The notes beneath the pieces are model-generated. The model searched no databases. It saw nothing but the letters and a program-made list of their open reading frames with translations, and was not told the DNA's origin. Shown here in pieces: positions 17,518 to 25,183 of a stretch of DNA of 64,000 nt (its first letter is position 1; the number at the start of each line of letters is the position of its first letter). Both the position numbers and the translations under genes were made by a program. The stretch comes from an uncultured Pelagibacteraceae bacterium (GTDB lineage: Bacteria; Pseudomonadota; Alphaproteobacteria; Pelagibacterales; Pelagibacteraceae): assembly GCA_902567945.1 (NCBI GenBank), contig CACFOC010000002.1, positions 1-64,000 on the forward strand. The letters run 5' to 3'.

Positions 17518-17552
17518 AAATTTAATAGATGGCTCAATTTAGAACCATCTAT
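17518..17552 (-). terminator. Hairpin with T-run between the CADD gene and aprM
   Basis: On the minus strand AATAGATGG at 17552-17544 pairs with 17532-17524, extendable by a mismatch and two pairs, around a short loop, and is followed by AAATTTTTT. It lies about 30 bp after the stop of the CADD-like gene and ahead of the preferred aprM start. It can act as a terminator of that gene and as a partial attenuator for aprMBA. It also argues against the upstream TTG start of aprM, which it would bury. Confidence 0.7.
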
Positions 17553-17583
17553 TATTATTTAATATTATAAAATCCTTGTTTGA

Positions 17584-18255
17584 TTAAGCAGCCACCTGCA
17601 TTGGAATATTATGTTTAACTGCCATACCAGTTAAAAAATTCCAAAGATATTTAGCTGTCATTAAAGCTGACTTTTCTGCTTTAACTTGCTCAACTTCATT
17701 TAAACCATCAAGCAATTTTTCACAAGCTACTCTGTGGTATTCATCAGCAGCCTTGTGAACTTCGAAAAATTCCAATCCTTCTTTTGATGAAACTCCATAG
17801 TGGTTTTTTAAACCTCTAATTTTTGTTACTGCTATTTCTGGTATTTGTCTTTCATAAGTGTAAAGAGAAGCAAGACCTTCAGCATAGCTTGCTCTACTAT
17901 GCTTAAAAAAATTATCAATCATATCATCAGTAAACTTTTCCTTTGTAACTGAATCTATCTTTAATTTTTCTGCCCCCACAGCTGATGCAAAATTTTTCCA
18001 AAGTTTTGGGTGATCTGCATCTTGTTTTTCCTCATCTTGAAGATTTTCAAGCAAAATTTTTCTTTTTTCTATATCTTCGCATAAAGAATGCGTAGCGCTG
18101 ATATAACGAGGAAATGCTTTTACATGCTGATAGTATTGTTCTGCATAATCCTTAATTATCTCCCTTGTCAGCTTTCCTTCGTTCCAAGCTTTATAAAAAG
18201 GATGTTTAAGTAAGTGGTATTTATCTAGTTTTTCTTTTAATTGATTTGAAAACAT
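17584..18255 (-). CDS. CADD-type self-sacrificing p-aminobenzoate synthase (TenA/PqqC fold)
   Basis: Encodes 223 residues resembling Chlamydia CADD (CT610), a diiron protein that makes p-aminobenzoate for folate from its own Tyr side chain. Shared blocks are HPFYKAWNEGKLT, KAFPRYISATHSLCED and QIPEIAVTKIRGL. The sacrificed Tyr27 of CADD corresponds to Tyr21 here (HPFY), and the lysine reported as amino donor (Lys152) corresponds to Lys145 (TKIRG). Metal ligands are likely among Glu75/Glu76, His82 and the HKAADEYH segment (His167-His174). ATG 18255 has an AAGGAGA site. Residue matching is from memory of CADD. It sits upstream of aprM; the link to sulfite oxidation is unclear, and folate supply for the many one-carbon enzymes is a better fit. 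Confidence 0.8.
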   Translation of the reverse strand: MFSNQLKEKLDKYHLLKHPFYKAWNEGKLTREIIKDYAEQYYQHVKAFPRYISATHSLCEDIEKRKILLENLQDEEKQDADHPKLWKNFASAVGAEKLKIDSVTKEKFTDDMIDNFFKHSRASYAEGLASLYTYERQIPEIAVTKIRGLKNHYGVSSKEGLEFFEVHKAADEYHRVACEKLLDGLNEVEQVKAEKSALMTAKYLWNFLTGMAVKHNIPMQVAA

Positions 18256-18347
18256 AATTATCTCCTTGTTTAATAATTAAGATCATTATCTTTTTCGTAT
18301 ATTTAATCAAGAAGGATTAAACGCCACATTAAAAAATTTTATCAACT

Positions 18348-19577
18348 TTAAGTTGTAGCTAGCCTTGGTAATGGCTTCTCATCTATAGGTAGATGTATTA
18401 CAGCAGCGAAAAAGGAAAGTCCTACAGATAGATACCAAGCATAATCATAGGAGCCATATTGATCATAAAAATATCCACCTAGGTACGCTCCTAAAAATGA
18501 TCCTATTTGGTGACTAAAAAATACTATGCCGTAAAGAGTTGCTAAATATTTTGTTCCAAAAACTTGTGAAATAATCCCATTTGTTGGTGGAATAGTTGCC
18601 AGCCAAAGAAATCCATAAAGCACTCCAAAACCTATTGCTACGTAAGTTGATGTAGGAAGAATTAGAAACAAAATTAGCACAATTCCACGAGCAAAATATA
18701 AAATACTCAATAATATTTTTTTACTATACTTTCCTGATAAATAACCGAATGACAATGTTCCAAAAACATTAAAAAGACCTATTAAAGATAAAATTGCAGC
18801 AGCTGTCCATATTTCAAAGCCACGTTCTTGGATGTACATAGGTATGTGTGCTGAAACTAAAGTTATATTAAAACCACATACAAAAAAACCAAGTATTAAA
18901 AGTATAAAACCTTTATGATTAAATGCCTCTTTTAGTGCTTCTGGAAGTGTTTGATTATCTACTTTAATACCGTCGTTTATATTTTTTTCTTTCTTAACTT
19001 CACGCAGAAAGATTGCGGCGATCATTCCGAATAAAACAAAGTACAAATATGTGTTTAGTGTTTTTTCCCAGCCAAACGTAGATAAAGCATATTTTGTGTA
19101 TATAGGAGAGAAAAAATAACCAATTGAAGCCATAGAGACTACAATTCCTATAGCCATTCCTCTAGTTTTGTTTGGAAAATGTTTTCCAACAGCACCGATC
19201 TGAACACTTATTGCTGTGCCGCCTAAACCAATTCCAATTAATAAACCAAGGTTAATTTGAAAAAATATTCCTGTATTTGGTCCTGAATAAAGTAAATAAA
19301 TTCCTAATGCTACAAAACAGGCTGCTAATATTGTAACTTTTCCACTTCCAATTTTATCTGCCAATGCACCAAAAATTGGTGCAAACATTCCCCACATTAG
19401 CATTTGCAATCCTATTGCCAAACCAAACTCTGTAATTGTGCACTGTAAATCTTTTACAAAAAAATCCGTAAACAACCCAAAGACCATACGGAGTCCCATG
19501 AATATCGCAACTATAAAACAAGCAGAAATAAGTGTAATGAAAGCTACATTACTTGGAAAGAATTTTTCTTTTGTCAT
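18348..19577 (-). CDS. Major facilitator superfamily transporter
   Basis: Encodes 409 residues with 12 helices. The loop 2-3 signature is GALADKIGSGKVTI and its counterpart in the second half is GYLSGKYSKKILLS. The N-terminal domain with RMVFGLFTDFFV resembles the monocarboxylate/oxalate-formate type branch. The start overlaps the stop of metC by 4 bp, so it is translated with it. An amino acid, thiol or organic acid export or import role is possible, but the substrate cannot be read from the sequence. The gap to the CADD gene downstream is 92 bp. Confidence 0.85.
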   Translation of the reverse strand: MTKEKFFPSNVAFITLISACFIVAIFMGLRMVFGLFTDFFVKDLQCTITEFGLAIGLQMLMWGMFAPIFGALADKIGSGKVTILAACFVALGIYLLYSGPNTGIFFQINLGLLIGIGLGGTAISVQIGAVGKHFPNKTRGMAIGIVVSMASIGYFFSPIYTKYALSTFGWEKTLNTYLYFVLFGMIAAIFLREVKKEKNINDGIKVDNQTLPEALKEAFNHKGFILLILGFFVCGFNITLVSAHIPMYIQERGFEIWTAAAILSLIGLFNVFGTLSFGYLSGKYSKKILLSILYFARGIVLILFLILPTSTYVAIGFGVLYGFLWLATIPPTNGIISQVFGTKYLATLYGIVFFSHQIGSFLGAYLGGYFYDQYGSYDYAWYLSVGLSFFAAVIHLPIDEKPLPRLATT

Positions 19578-20752
19578 TTAATAAATTTTAAAGATCTTCT
19601 TAAATCATTGATTAAATCTTTTGGATCTTCAAGACCAATGTGTAAACGAACTAAATGTTCATTTTTTTCTAATTTAAAATAACGTCTTATACCTAATTCA
19701 ACTGGATCAGTATAAACAGCAAGGCTTTCAAAACCTCCCCAGCTATATCCAATCCCAAAAAGTTCTAATGAATTTACAAATTTGTAAACTGATTTCTTGT
19801 TTTTGCTTTTTATTATTATACTCAATAAACCTGATGCTCCAGAATAATACTTTTTTAATAATTTAAATTCTCTTGACGAAGGTTTGTAAGGATATAATAT
19901 TTTAGATATCTTTCTTTGAGTTTTTAAAAAAGAGATAATTTTTTTTGCATTTTCTTGATGTTTCTCTAATCTTATATCTAAAGTTCTTAAACCTCTGATA
20001 ATTAAATATGCATCATCAGACGATAGTCTATAACCCGAAACATGATTATACCACCATACTTTTTTATAAACATTTTTATTAACTGCTACCGTGCCTGCCA
20101 TTACATCAGAGTGACCAGAGTAATATTTTGTTGCTGAAGTAATTGATATATCAAAACCTAGTTTTAATGGTTTAAAAAAGTATGCTGTTGCCCAAGTATT
20201 ATCAATTGCTGTAAATATATTTTTGCTTTTTGCAAGAGAAACTATTTTTCCAAGCTCGTTCATTTCAAAAGTGTTGCTCCCAGGATTTTCAACATAAATA
20301 AGCTTAGTTTTTTTTGTAATTTTATTTTTTAAATCGTTAAAGTTATTTGGATTATACCAGATAGCTTTTATCTTAAATTCTTTTAGTAAATCATCTGTAA
20401 GTTTTTGTGTTGGTCGGTACACACCATCTGAAATTACTATCTCGTCCCCTGGTCTACATATACTCATTATTGATAATGCAACTGCAGCAAAACCTGTTGG
20501 TGTTAAAAAAACTTGATAAGCTTCTTCCAACCCTCTAAGCATTTTTTGCAATTGAACTGACGTTTGTGTACCTTGTCTTCCATAGTCCCAGTGTTCTACA
20601 TCTTTTCCCTTAGCTATATCTTTTTGATGTTTTCTTAACTCTTCCATTGTTTTAAACAGAATTGTAGATGCACGAACTACTGGAGGGTTAACAGATCTAG
20701 AAGTGTAATCTTTTGCAGCAGTTTTTAAATATGTTTTTATTGATTTTTCCAT
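19574..20752 (-). CDS. metC: Cystathionine beta-lyase (PLP, Cys/Met metabolism family)
   Basis: About 392 residues from ATG 20752; the frame extends to 20794 but that part is not conserved in the family. Fold-type I PLP enzyme features: YGRQGTQTSVQLQKMLRGLE, the PLP-ring region FLTPTGFAAVALSIM, DNTWATAYFF, and the Schiff-base lysine in SITSATKYYSGHSDVMAG. The C-terminal Arg-rich HIGLEDPKDLINDLRRSL is typical. MetC-like enzymes split cystathionine to homocysteine, pyruvate and ammonia in methionine synthesis. Close relatives (MetB, MetY, MdeA) cannot be excluded; the VRLHIGLED and FGIGYSWGGFESL segments match MetC best. It is divergent from the microprotein gene and overlaps the MFS gene, which might handle a substrate or product. 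Confidence 0.85.
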   Translation of the reverse strand: MEKSIKTYLKTAAKDYTSRSVNPPVVRASTILFKTMEELRKHQKDIAKGKDVEHWDYGRQGTQTSVQLQKMLRGLEEAYQVFLTPTGFAAVALSIMSICRPGDEIVISDGVYRPTQKLTDDLLKEFKIKAIWYNPNNFNDLKNKITKKTKLIYVENPGSNTFEMNELGKIVSLAKSKNIFTAIDNTWATAYFFKPLKLGFDISITSATKYYSGHSDVMAGTVAVNKNVYKKVWWYNHVSGYRLSSDDAYLIIRGLRTLDIRLEKHQENAKKIISFLKTQRKISKILYPYKPSSREFKLLKKYYSGASGLLSIIIKSKNKKSVYKFVNSLELFGIGYSWGGFESLAVYTDPVELGIRRYFKLEKNEHLVRLHIGLEDPKDLINDLRRSLKFIK

Positions 20753-20834
20753 AAAATATTTGATAACAAAATAAGACAATGCTATATCCTCCAAATAAGG
20801 TCAATTATATAATTAATATGGAGGAAAATTAAAC

Positions 20835-20918
20835 ATGGGCTATCCCAAAAAGCACAGAGGAAGAAGAAAAATGGGCTCAAAAAAAAGAAGAGCTCGTAAA
20901 AGAAACAAAAGAAAATAG
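20835..20918 (+). CDS. 27-residue highly basic microprotein
   Basis: ATG at 20835, stop TAG at 20916-20918. The peptide starts MGYPKKHRGRRKMGSKK and continues RRARKRNKRK: more than half the residues are Lys or Arg. A perfect GGAGG lies at 20820-20824, 10 bases before the ATG, a strong ribosome site by the standard of this genome. This size and charge are typical of tiny ribosomal proteins (THX, bL36, the bS22/mS38 group), and the KKHRxRRK-type pattern recalls the latter. I do not recognise the family with certainty. It lies between metC (divergent) and a membrane protein gene starting 9 bp later. Confidence 0.75.
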   Translation: MGYPKKHRGRRKMGSKKRRARKRNKRK

Positions 20919-20927
20919 TTTTTTATA

Positions 20928-21650
20928 GTGGAAGAAATCATCAGAATTAGAAAAGCAAGTATTTGGATATTTATTGTACCAATAGCTGTACTAAACCTAT
21001 GCTTAGTATTGTCAATAAATTATCATATATTTGATTTTACTGAACCAAATTTTTGGTCAATATTCAGAGTTGATCAAGTAAGTCGATCAGCATTTACTAT
21101 ACCCTATTTTGACGGAAGTATGTCTATCAGTAGAACAGCGAGAGGCTATCCTAATTATCTTCTATTTAAACCAGGAATGATAATAACAGCGATATTTTTA
21201 ACACAATACTGGATAGCATATAATAAATTATTTAAAAAAATAGATGAAAGTAAAAAAAATAAATATTTTTTATTTTTCGGAATAGGTTCAGCCTTATTTT
21301 TAGCATTGCACTCTATTTTTTTAGGATATGAATTAGATTTTGAATTATATAAATTTTTCAGAAGATTTATGCTATTAGGCTTTATAATATTCGAAATAGT
21401 AGCTCAAGCCATTTTGGTGATAAATTTAATCAGAATAAAGGAAAAAATAAACCAATTTATAAATAAAGGAATTCTTCGTATAAAAATTATTTTAGTATCT
21501 CTGTTAATTATTGTAGCTTTATGTTCCATTCCTATTCTAAGCTCTTTAAACCATGTTCATTTTAAACACGCCCTGGAATGGAATTACTTCATTGCAATAG
21601 TCACTTTTTATCTACTAACTTTTATGTTTTGGAAAAAAAAGAAAACCTGA
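20928..21650 (+). CDS. Multi-spanning membrane protein of unknown function
   Basis: Encodes 240 residues with about six hydrophobic helices (near 14-34, 80-100, 112-132, 148-172, 186-206 and 216-236). The loop after helix 1 carries RSAFTIPYFDGSMSISRTARGYPNYLLFKPG, a pattern reminiscent of the Frag1/DRAM/Sfk1 superfamily, but this is uncertain. The start is GTG at 20928, since no ATG exists before the loop after helix 1; no good ribosome site is visible, and translation may depend on the microprotein gene that ends 9 bp upstream. Its 3' end abuts the UUCG hairpin of the opposite-strand RNA candidate. Confidence 0.6.
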   Translation: MEEIIRIRKASIWIFIVPIAVLNLCLVLSINYHIFDFTEPNFWSIFRVDQVSRSAFTIPYFDGSMSISRTARGYPNYLLFKPGMIITAIFLTQYWIAYNKLFKKIDESKKNKYFLFFGIGSALFLALHSIFLGYELDFELYKFFRRFMLLGFIIFEIVAQAILVINLIRIKEKINQFINKGILRIKIILVSLLIIVALCSIPILSSLNHVHFKHALEWNYFIAIVTFYLLTFMFWKKKKT

Positions 21651-21676
21651 GTTCACACACCCGAAGGTGTATGAAC
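21631..21676 (-). terminator. UUCG-type hairpin with T-run ending the structured RNA candidate
   Basis: On the minus strand 21676-21651 reads GTTCATACACC, TTCG, GGTGTGTGAAC: an 11-position stem with one mismatch closed by the very stable UUCG tetraloop, then TCAGG and a T-rich tract (21646-21631). It is an intrinsic terminator for minus-strand transcription coming from the region of mnmA. On the plus strand the loop is CGAA and no T-run follows, so it is not a terminator for the gene on that strand. Confidence 0.75.
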
Positions 21677-21840
21677 AAAAGTTTTGGTTCGTCGTTGTAG
21701 GCGCTACCGCCGAACCCGCCACTCCACTATGTTGAGCGCTACTCTGCGGAGTTTTCTGCCCGATAAGCTTGAACCTCTCGGTCTTTCCTTATCTGGCCAG
21801 TTAAGAGTTGCCTCTTAAGTCATTATCATTTAACCATTTT
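21651..21840 (-). ncRNA. Structured RNA candidate of about 190 nt, family not recognised
   Basis: This block downstream of mnmA is far richer in G and C than its surroundings and has no open frame. On the minus strand it folds as successive hairpins: TTAAGAG/CTCTTAA around 21802-21819, GATAAG/CTTATC with an inner GACC-GAGA-GGTT near 21765-21796, CTCCGC/GTGGAG near 21721-21750, GGTTCG/CGAACC enclosing GGCG/CGCC at 21686-21716, then the UUCG terminator. I checked it against recalled consensus motifs of RNase P, SRP RNA, 6S RNA and two-piece alpha-proteobacterial tmRNA and found no convincing match. The 5' end is not defined. The gap on to 21899 is plain AT-rich sequence. Confidence 0.55.
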
Positions 21841-21899
21841 TTTAAAAAAAATTAAATCACTATTTAGTTGTTTTTTTGTATTTAAATTTAATATGTTAA

Positions 21900-23048
21900 T
21901 TACGTGGATAAGTATTTTTTCTCCGTTTTATCTATCCAGCCACCACCAAGTACTTTGTCACCTAAATTATTTTTTTCATAAAAAACACACGCTTGTCCTG
22001 GTGATACTCCTTGTTCAGTTTCAGATAAATTAACTACTGCTTTATTATTTTGTAAATTGATTTTAGATTCAATTAATTTTCCTGTTGATCTTACTTTTAT
22101 AAATAAATTTTTATTAAAAAATTTTAAATCACATAGAAAATTAATATTTTTTACATAAATCTTATTAATTCCTAAAAAAGATTTGTTCCCGACAATAACT
22201 TCATTATTTTCGGCATTTATATCTAATACATACAATGGTTCTTTGTGGGCTATTTTAATTCCTTTTCTTTGCCCAATTGTAAAATTAATAATACCATCAT
22301 GATTTCCAATTATTTGGCCACTTACATCTAATATGTTTCCATTTTTAAAACTTTTAGGGTTATATTTTTTAATTACAGATGCATAATCTCCGTTAGGAAC
22401 AAAACATATATCTTGGCTGTCTGGCTTGTCAGCTACATTTAAATTAAGTTCTAAAGCAATTTTTCTCGTATCCTCCTTTTTTATTTTACCTAGAGGAAAT
22501 CTTAAGAAATTTAACTGTTCCTGAGTTGTACTAAAAAGAAAATAGCTTTGATCTCTGGTTAGATCTGTAGCCCTATACATTTCAGCATTACCATTTTGCT
22601 GAATTCTATTTACATAGTGACCTGTAACCAAAGCATCTGCTTTTATTTCCTTAGCGTATTCATATAAATCTCTAAATTTTACTGTTTGATTGCATTGTAC
22701 GCACGGAATAGGTGTTTCTCCAGCTATATAACTATTAACAAATGTATCGATAACATCTTTTTTAAATTTTTTTTGATAATATAAAATCTTATGTTCTATA
22801 TTTAGTTTTTGTGCTACCCTTTTTGCATCTAAAATATCTTGTCCAGCACAACATTGTTTATTTTTTTTTGATGTTTTTATTGTGTCATAAAGTTTTAATG
22901 TAATACCGATTACGTCATAACCTTCTTTTTTCATTAACCCAGCTACTGTTGATGAATCTACACCTCCTGACATAGCTACAACTATTTTGGTATCTTTAGG
23001 AGATTTTAAAAAACCAAGTGAATTAGTTTTTTTTCTTATAGTATTCAT
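21900..23048 (-). CDS. mnmA: tRNA-specific 2-thiouridylase MnmA
   Basis: Encodes 382 residues, the typical MnmA length. It has the PP-loop [20 protein letters not shown] (residues about 22-41), the catalytic cysteine pair region [13 protein letters not shown], and [13 protein letters not shown] with the second cysteine, as well as HYVNR and [19 protein letters not shown]. It inserts sulfur at C2 of the wobble U34 in tRNA-Lys, -Glu and -Gln using a persulfide relay. It is transcribed leftward toward the structured RNA, which starts about 60 bp after its stop. The upstream gap of 61 bp is shared with the divergent DUF3553 gene. Confidence 0.95.
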   Translation of the reverse strand: MNTIRKKTNSLGFLKSPKDTKIVVAMSGGVDSSTVAGLMKKEGYDVIGITLKLYDTIKTSKKNKQCCAGQDILDAKRVAQKLNIEHKILYYQKKFKKDVIDTFVNSYIAGETPIPCVQCNQTVKFRDLYEYAKEIKADALVTGHYVNRIQQNGNAEMYRATDLTRDQSYFLFSTTQEQLNFLRFPLGKIKKEDTRKIALELNLNVADKPDSQDICFVPNGDYASVIKKYNPKSFKNGNILDVSGQIIGNHDGIINFTIGQRKGIKIAHKEPLYVLDINAENNEVIVGNKSFLGINKIYVKNINFLCDLKFFNKNLFIKVRSTGKLIESKINLQNNKAVVNLSETEQGVSPGQACVFYEKNNLGDKVLGGGWIDKTEKKYLST

Positions 23049-23109
23049 AAATTTAGAATGTTATTTATTAATATGTATGTTTTAATGTATAAGAGATAAT
23101 ATTTCCATA

Positions 23110-23286
23110 ATGTTTTTAAATTATAAACCTGGAGATTATGTAATAAACGCTAGTGAAAAAGCTTGGGGTATAGGGCAGATTCAATCCATAATTAAAAATA
23201 AGGTAACAGTTAATTTTGAAAATGCAGGAAAGAAAGTTATAAATAGCAGAGAAATTGTTTTAGAAAAGATTAAAAAAATTGAATAA
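23110..23286 (+). CDS. DUF3553 family small protein
   Basis: A 58-residue protein starting MFLNYKPGDYVINASEKAWG. It fits the DUF3553 pattern of a Pro-Gly-Asp start, WGIGQIQSIIKNKVTVNFENAGKK and a closing Val/Leu-rich helix. This short family is widespread in Alphaproteobacteria and resembles a single small beta-barrel (CarD/SH3-like) domain, also found as a domain in UvrD-type helicases; its role is unknown. It overlaps the start of cysQ by 8 bp, so the two are probably coexpressed. Confidence 0.75.
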   Translation: MFLNYKPGDYVINASEKAWGIGQIQSIIKNKVTVNFENAGKKVINSREIVLEKIKKIE

Positions 23287-24055
23287 TTTAAATTTAAAAA
23301 ATATAGCTGAAAATCTCTTGGAGACATTTTTAGAAGCAGGAAGAGTGGCTAAAGATATTAGTCAAAAAGGGGTAAAAATTACGATTAAAGCAGACAAAAC
23401 TCCTGTTACTGATGGTGATTTGGCAGTGGATAAAATTCTAAGGGATAAAATTTCAAAATTAACTCCTCAAATACCTATAATATCTGAAGAAGCTACTGAT
23501 TTAGAAAAAAAAAATAAAAATAAAACTTTTTGGCTAATTGACCCTATAGATGGAACAAGACAATATATAAAAAAAGAAAGTGAATATACCTTAAATGCTG
23601 CTTTAATAATTAATCTTAAGCCTGAGCTTGGTATTGTCTACGCTCCTTACCACGATAGATTATTTTTTTCATACGGAAAAGGATTTTCTTTTGAAATTAA
23701 GCAAGGTAAGAAGATGATTTTAAACTGCGAAAAAAAAAATCCTAATGAAATTATAGGTTTAACAAATTCTGACATTACGCCTAGCGAAGTACTAGAAATT
23801 TATAAAAAATACAATGTTACAAAATCAGTAAAAATGTCTAGTTCATTAAAATTTTGTGTTATAGCAGCAGGTGAAGCTGATATTTATGCTGCTAAAGCAA
23901 GAGCGTTTGAGTGGGATATTGCTGCAGGCCATGCTGTTTTAGAAGGCGCTAATGGTTCTGTTAAAACATATGACTTGAAAGAAGTTTTATATGGTAAAAA
24001 AAATTTTAAAAATTTGCCTATAATAGCTAAAGGAAAAATAAAAGACTTAAAATAA
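23279..24055 (+). CDS. cysQ: 3'(2'),5'-bisphosphate nucleotidase CysQ
   Basis: Encodes 258 residues of the inositol monophosphatase superfamily. Metal ligands are Glu70-Glu71 (IPIISEEATD), Asp88, Asp91 (LIDPIDGTRQYI) and a C-terminal Asp in FEWDIAAGHAVLEGANGSV. TPVTDGDLAVDKIL is typical of CysQ. It removes the 3' phosphate of PAP, the by-product of sulfate assimilation, yielding AMP. The start is TTG at 23279, overlapping the DUF3553 stop; no ATG exists before the conserved part. A good intrinsic terminator follows 22 bp after the stop. Confidence 0.9.
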   Translation: MNNLNLKNIAENLLETFLEAGRVAKDISQKGVKITIKADKTPVTDGDLAVDKILRDKISKLTPQIPIISEEATDLEKKNKNKTFWLIDPIDGTRQYIKKESEYTLNAALIINLKPELGIVYAPYHDRLFFSYGKGFSFEIKQGKKMILNCEKKNPNEIIGLTNSDITPSEVLEIYKKYNVTKSVKMSSSLKFCVIAAGEADIYAAKARAFEWDIAAGHAVLEGANGSVKTYDLKEVLYGKKNFKNLPIIAKGKIKDLK

Positions 24056-24077
24056 TTACAACTCAAAGTTGTATATT

Positions 24078-24104
24078 ACAAAGTTAATTCTTACTTTGTT
24101 TTTT
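24078..24104 (+). terminator. Intrinsic terminator after cysQ
   Basis: ACAAAGT (24078-24084) and ACTTTGT (24093-24099) pair around an 8-base loop and run into T's to 24104. It ends the DUF3553-cysQ transcript. A second perfect 7-bp hairpin (TACAACT/AGTTGTA, near 24057-24073) stands just before it. Confidence 0.7.
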
Positions 24105-24146
24105 AATTAAAACATATAGTATGTAATAAAAACTCGAGGGGATTCG

Positions 24147-24425
24147 ATGATAAGAAAATTACTGCTATTAGTAATTATAGGTATTGCTATACAAGGTTGC
24201 GTGGTAGCGCCTATCGCGCTGCTTGGACCAGCCGCATCAGGATTTTCAACAGCTTCATTAGTTCAAACCGGCATAACGACAGGCCTTAATTATAACGTCA
24301 AGAAAAAAACTGGCAAAACTATTACTGAACATGTTCTAGACACTGTAACTAGCGAAACATTAAAACAAACATATTTGCCAAAAAGTTCAAGTAAAGAAAA
24401 AAACATAATAATTAAATCTAAATAA
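24147..24425 (+). CDS. Small lipoprotein of unknown function
   Basis: Encodes 92 residues with a signal peptide and a lipobox ending in AIQGC, so Cys17 is probably lipidated and the mature protein anchored in a membrane facing the periplasm. Gly/Ala/Ser/Thr-rich stretch LGPAASGFSTASLVQTGITTG follows, then a charged C-terminus. GAGGGG precedes the ATG by about 8 bases. No family with known function is recognised. Confidence 0.75.
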   Translation: MIRKLLLLVIIGIAIQGCVVAPIALLGPAASGFSTASLVQTGITTGLNYNVKKKTGKTITEHVLDTVTSETLKQTYLPKSSSKEKNIIIKSK

Positions 24426-24456
24426 AACCCATACAGTTATTTTATGATCAAAGAAA

Positions 24457-24591
24457 ATGCTTAAAACTGTAGTTATTATTGTTGTATCTGTTTCAGTATT
24501 TGGTGTCCTGTTTTTTTTATATGTAAAAAGATCTTTAAAAAAACAGCTAGATTTCTATTTGTCAAAAAGTAAAAAAAAGAAATTTGATTAA
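24457..24591 (+). CDS. Small single-pass membrane protein, 44 residues
   Basis: From ATG 24457 the protein has one hydrophobic helix (TVVIIVVSVSVFGVLFFLYV, residues 4-23) and a Lys-rich cytosolic tail ending KKKKFD. Its stop overlaps that of the convergent recX by 2 bp. There is no strong ribosome site. It is a possible small membrane protein, but it could be chance; the clean helix-then-basic-tail topology is the main support. Confidence 0.4.
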   Translation: MLKTVVIIVVSVSVFGVLFFLYVKRSLKKQLDFYLSKSKKKKFD

Positions 24592-25148
24592 AGCATCTTA
24601 CAAAATTTTTTAAACTCAATTTTACTAAGTTCTAAAACTTTTTTCGATATTTCATAACTAAATCCGGATCTTGCAAGAATTGAGATATCTTTTTTATAGA
24701 ATAAAGGTCTATTATTTTCTTCTCTGATTGGACCTATTCTTCTTTTCTTACAAATTTTGATAGCAGAAAAGAAGTCAGAATCTGGGTCGTTAGATATTAT
24801 TTTAGAAATACTATCGTTAATATATTTTTCGTCAATTCCTTTTTTAATTAAACCATATCTAATTTTATTCAATGAATAACCTTTTCTCAAAAAAAATTTT
24901 GATTTAAAATCAGAATAATGTTTATCACTTATGAATTTACTTTCCATAAGTTCATTAATAACAACATCGATTAAATTAAAAATTTCTTTTTTATTTGATA
25001 TATTGTATTTTTTTTTAACAAGTTTTTTAAATAAAAAAATTCTTAATTGCTGCTTCGATGGATTATATTTTTCAAGATATGCGTGTGCAAAATTTCTAAT
25101 ATCATCAATTGTAGCCTTTAAGTCTTTCTTATTTTTAATAGGATTCAT
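24588..25148 (-). CDS. recX: Regulatory protein RecX
   Basis: Encodes 186 residues, lysine rich, with the three-helix repeats of RecX: AHAYLEKYNPSKQQLRIFLFKKL, VVINELMESKFISDKHYSDFKSKFFLRKGYSLNKIRYGLIKKGI and a C-terminal repeat with LARSGFSYEISKKVL. RecX binds in the RecA filament groove and limits its recombinase activity. recA is not adjacent here. The stop overlaps the convergent small membrane gene by a few bases. Confidence 0.8.
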   Translation of the reverse strand: MNPIKNKKDLKATIDDIRNFAHAYLEKYNPSKQQLRIFLFKKLVKKKYNISNKKEIFNLIDVVINELMESKFISDKHYSDFKSKFFLRKGYSLNKIRYGLIKKGIDEKYINDSISKIISNDPDSDFFSAIKICKKRRIGPIREENNRPLFYKKDISILARSGFSYEISKKVLELSKIEFKKFCKML

Positions 25149-25183
25149 AGATTTTATATATTATATTACAAAATTAAATTTTT

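Noticed and set aside
21651-21840. tmRNA, RNase P, SRP or 6S RNA identity for the structured block
   Set aside because: No tag frame with terminal Ala-Ala and stop, no GGAAAGTCC-type RNase P core, no SRP GGAA-loop motif and no 6S central bubble was found by eye; left as unassigned.
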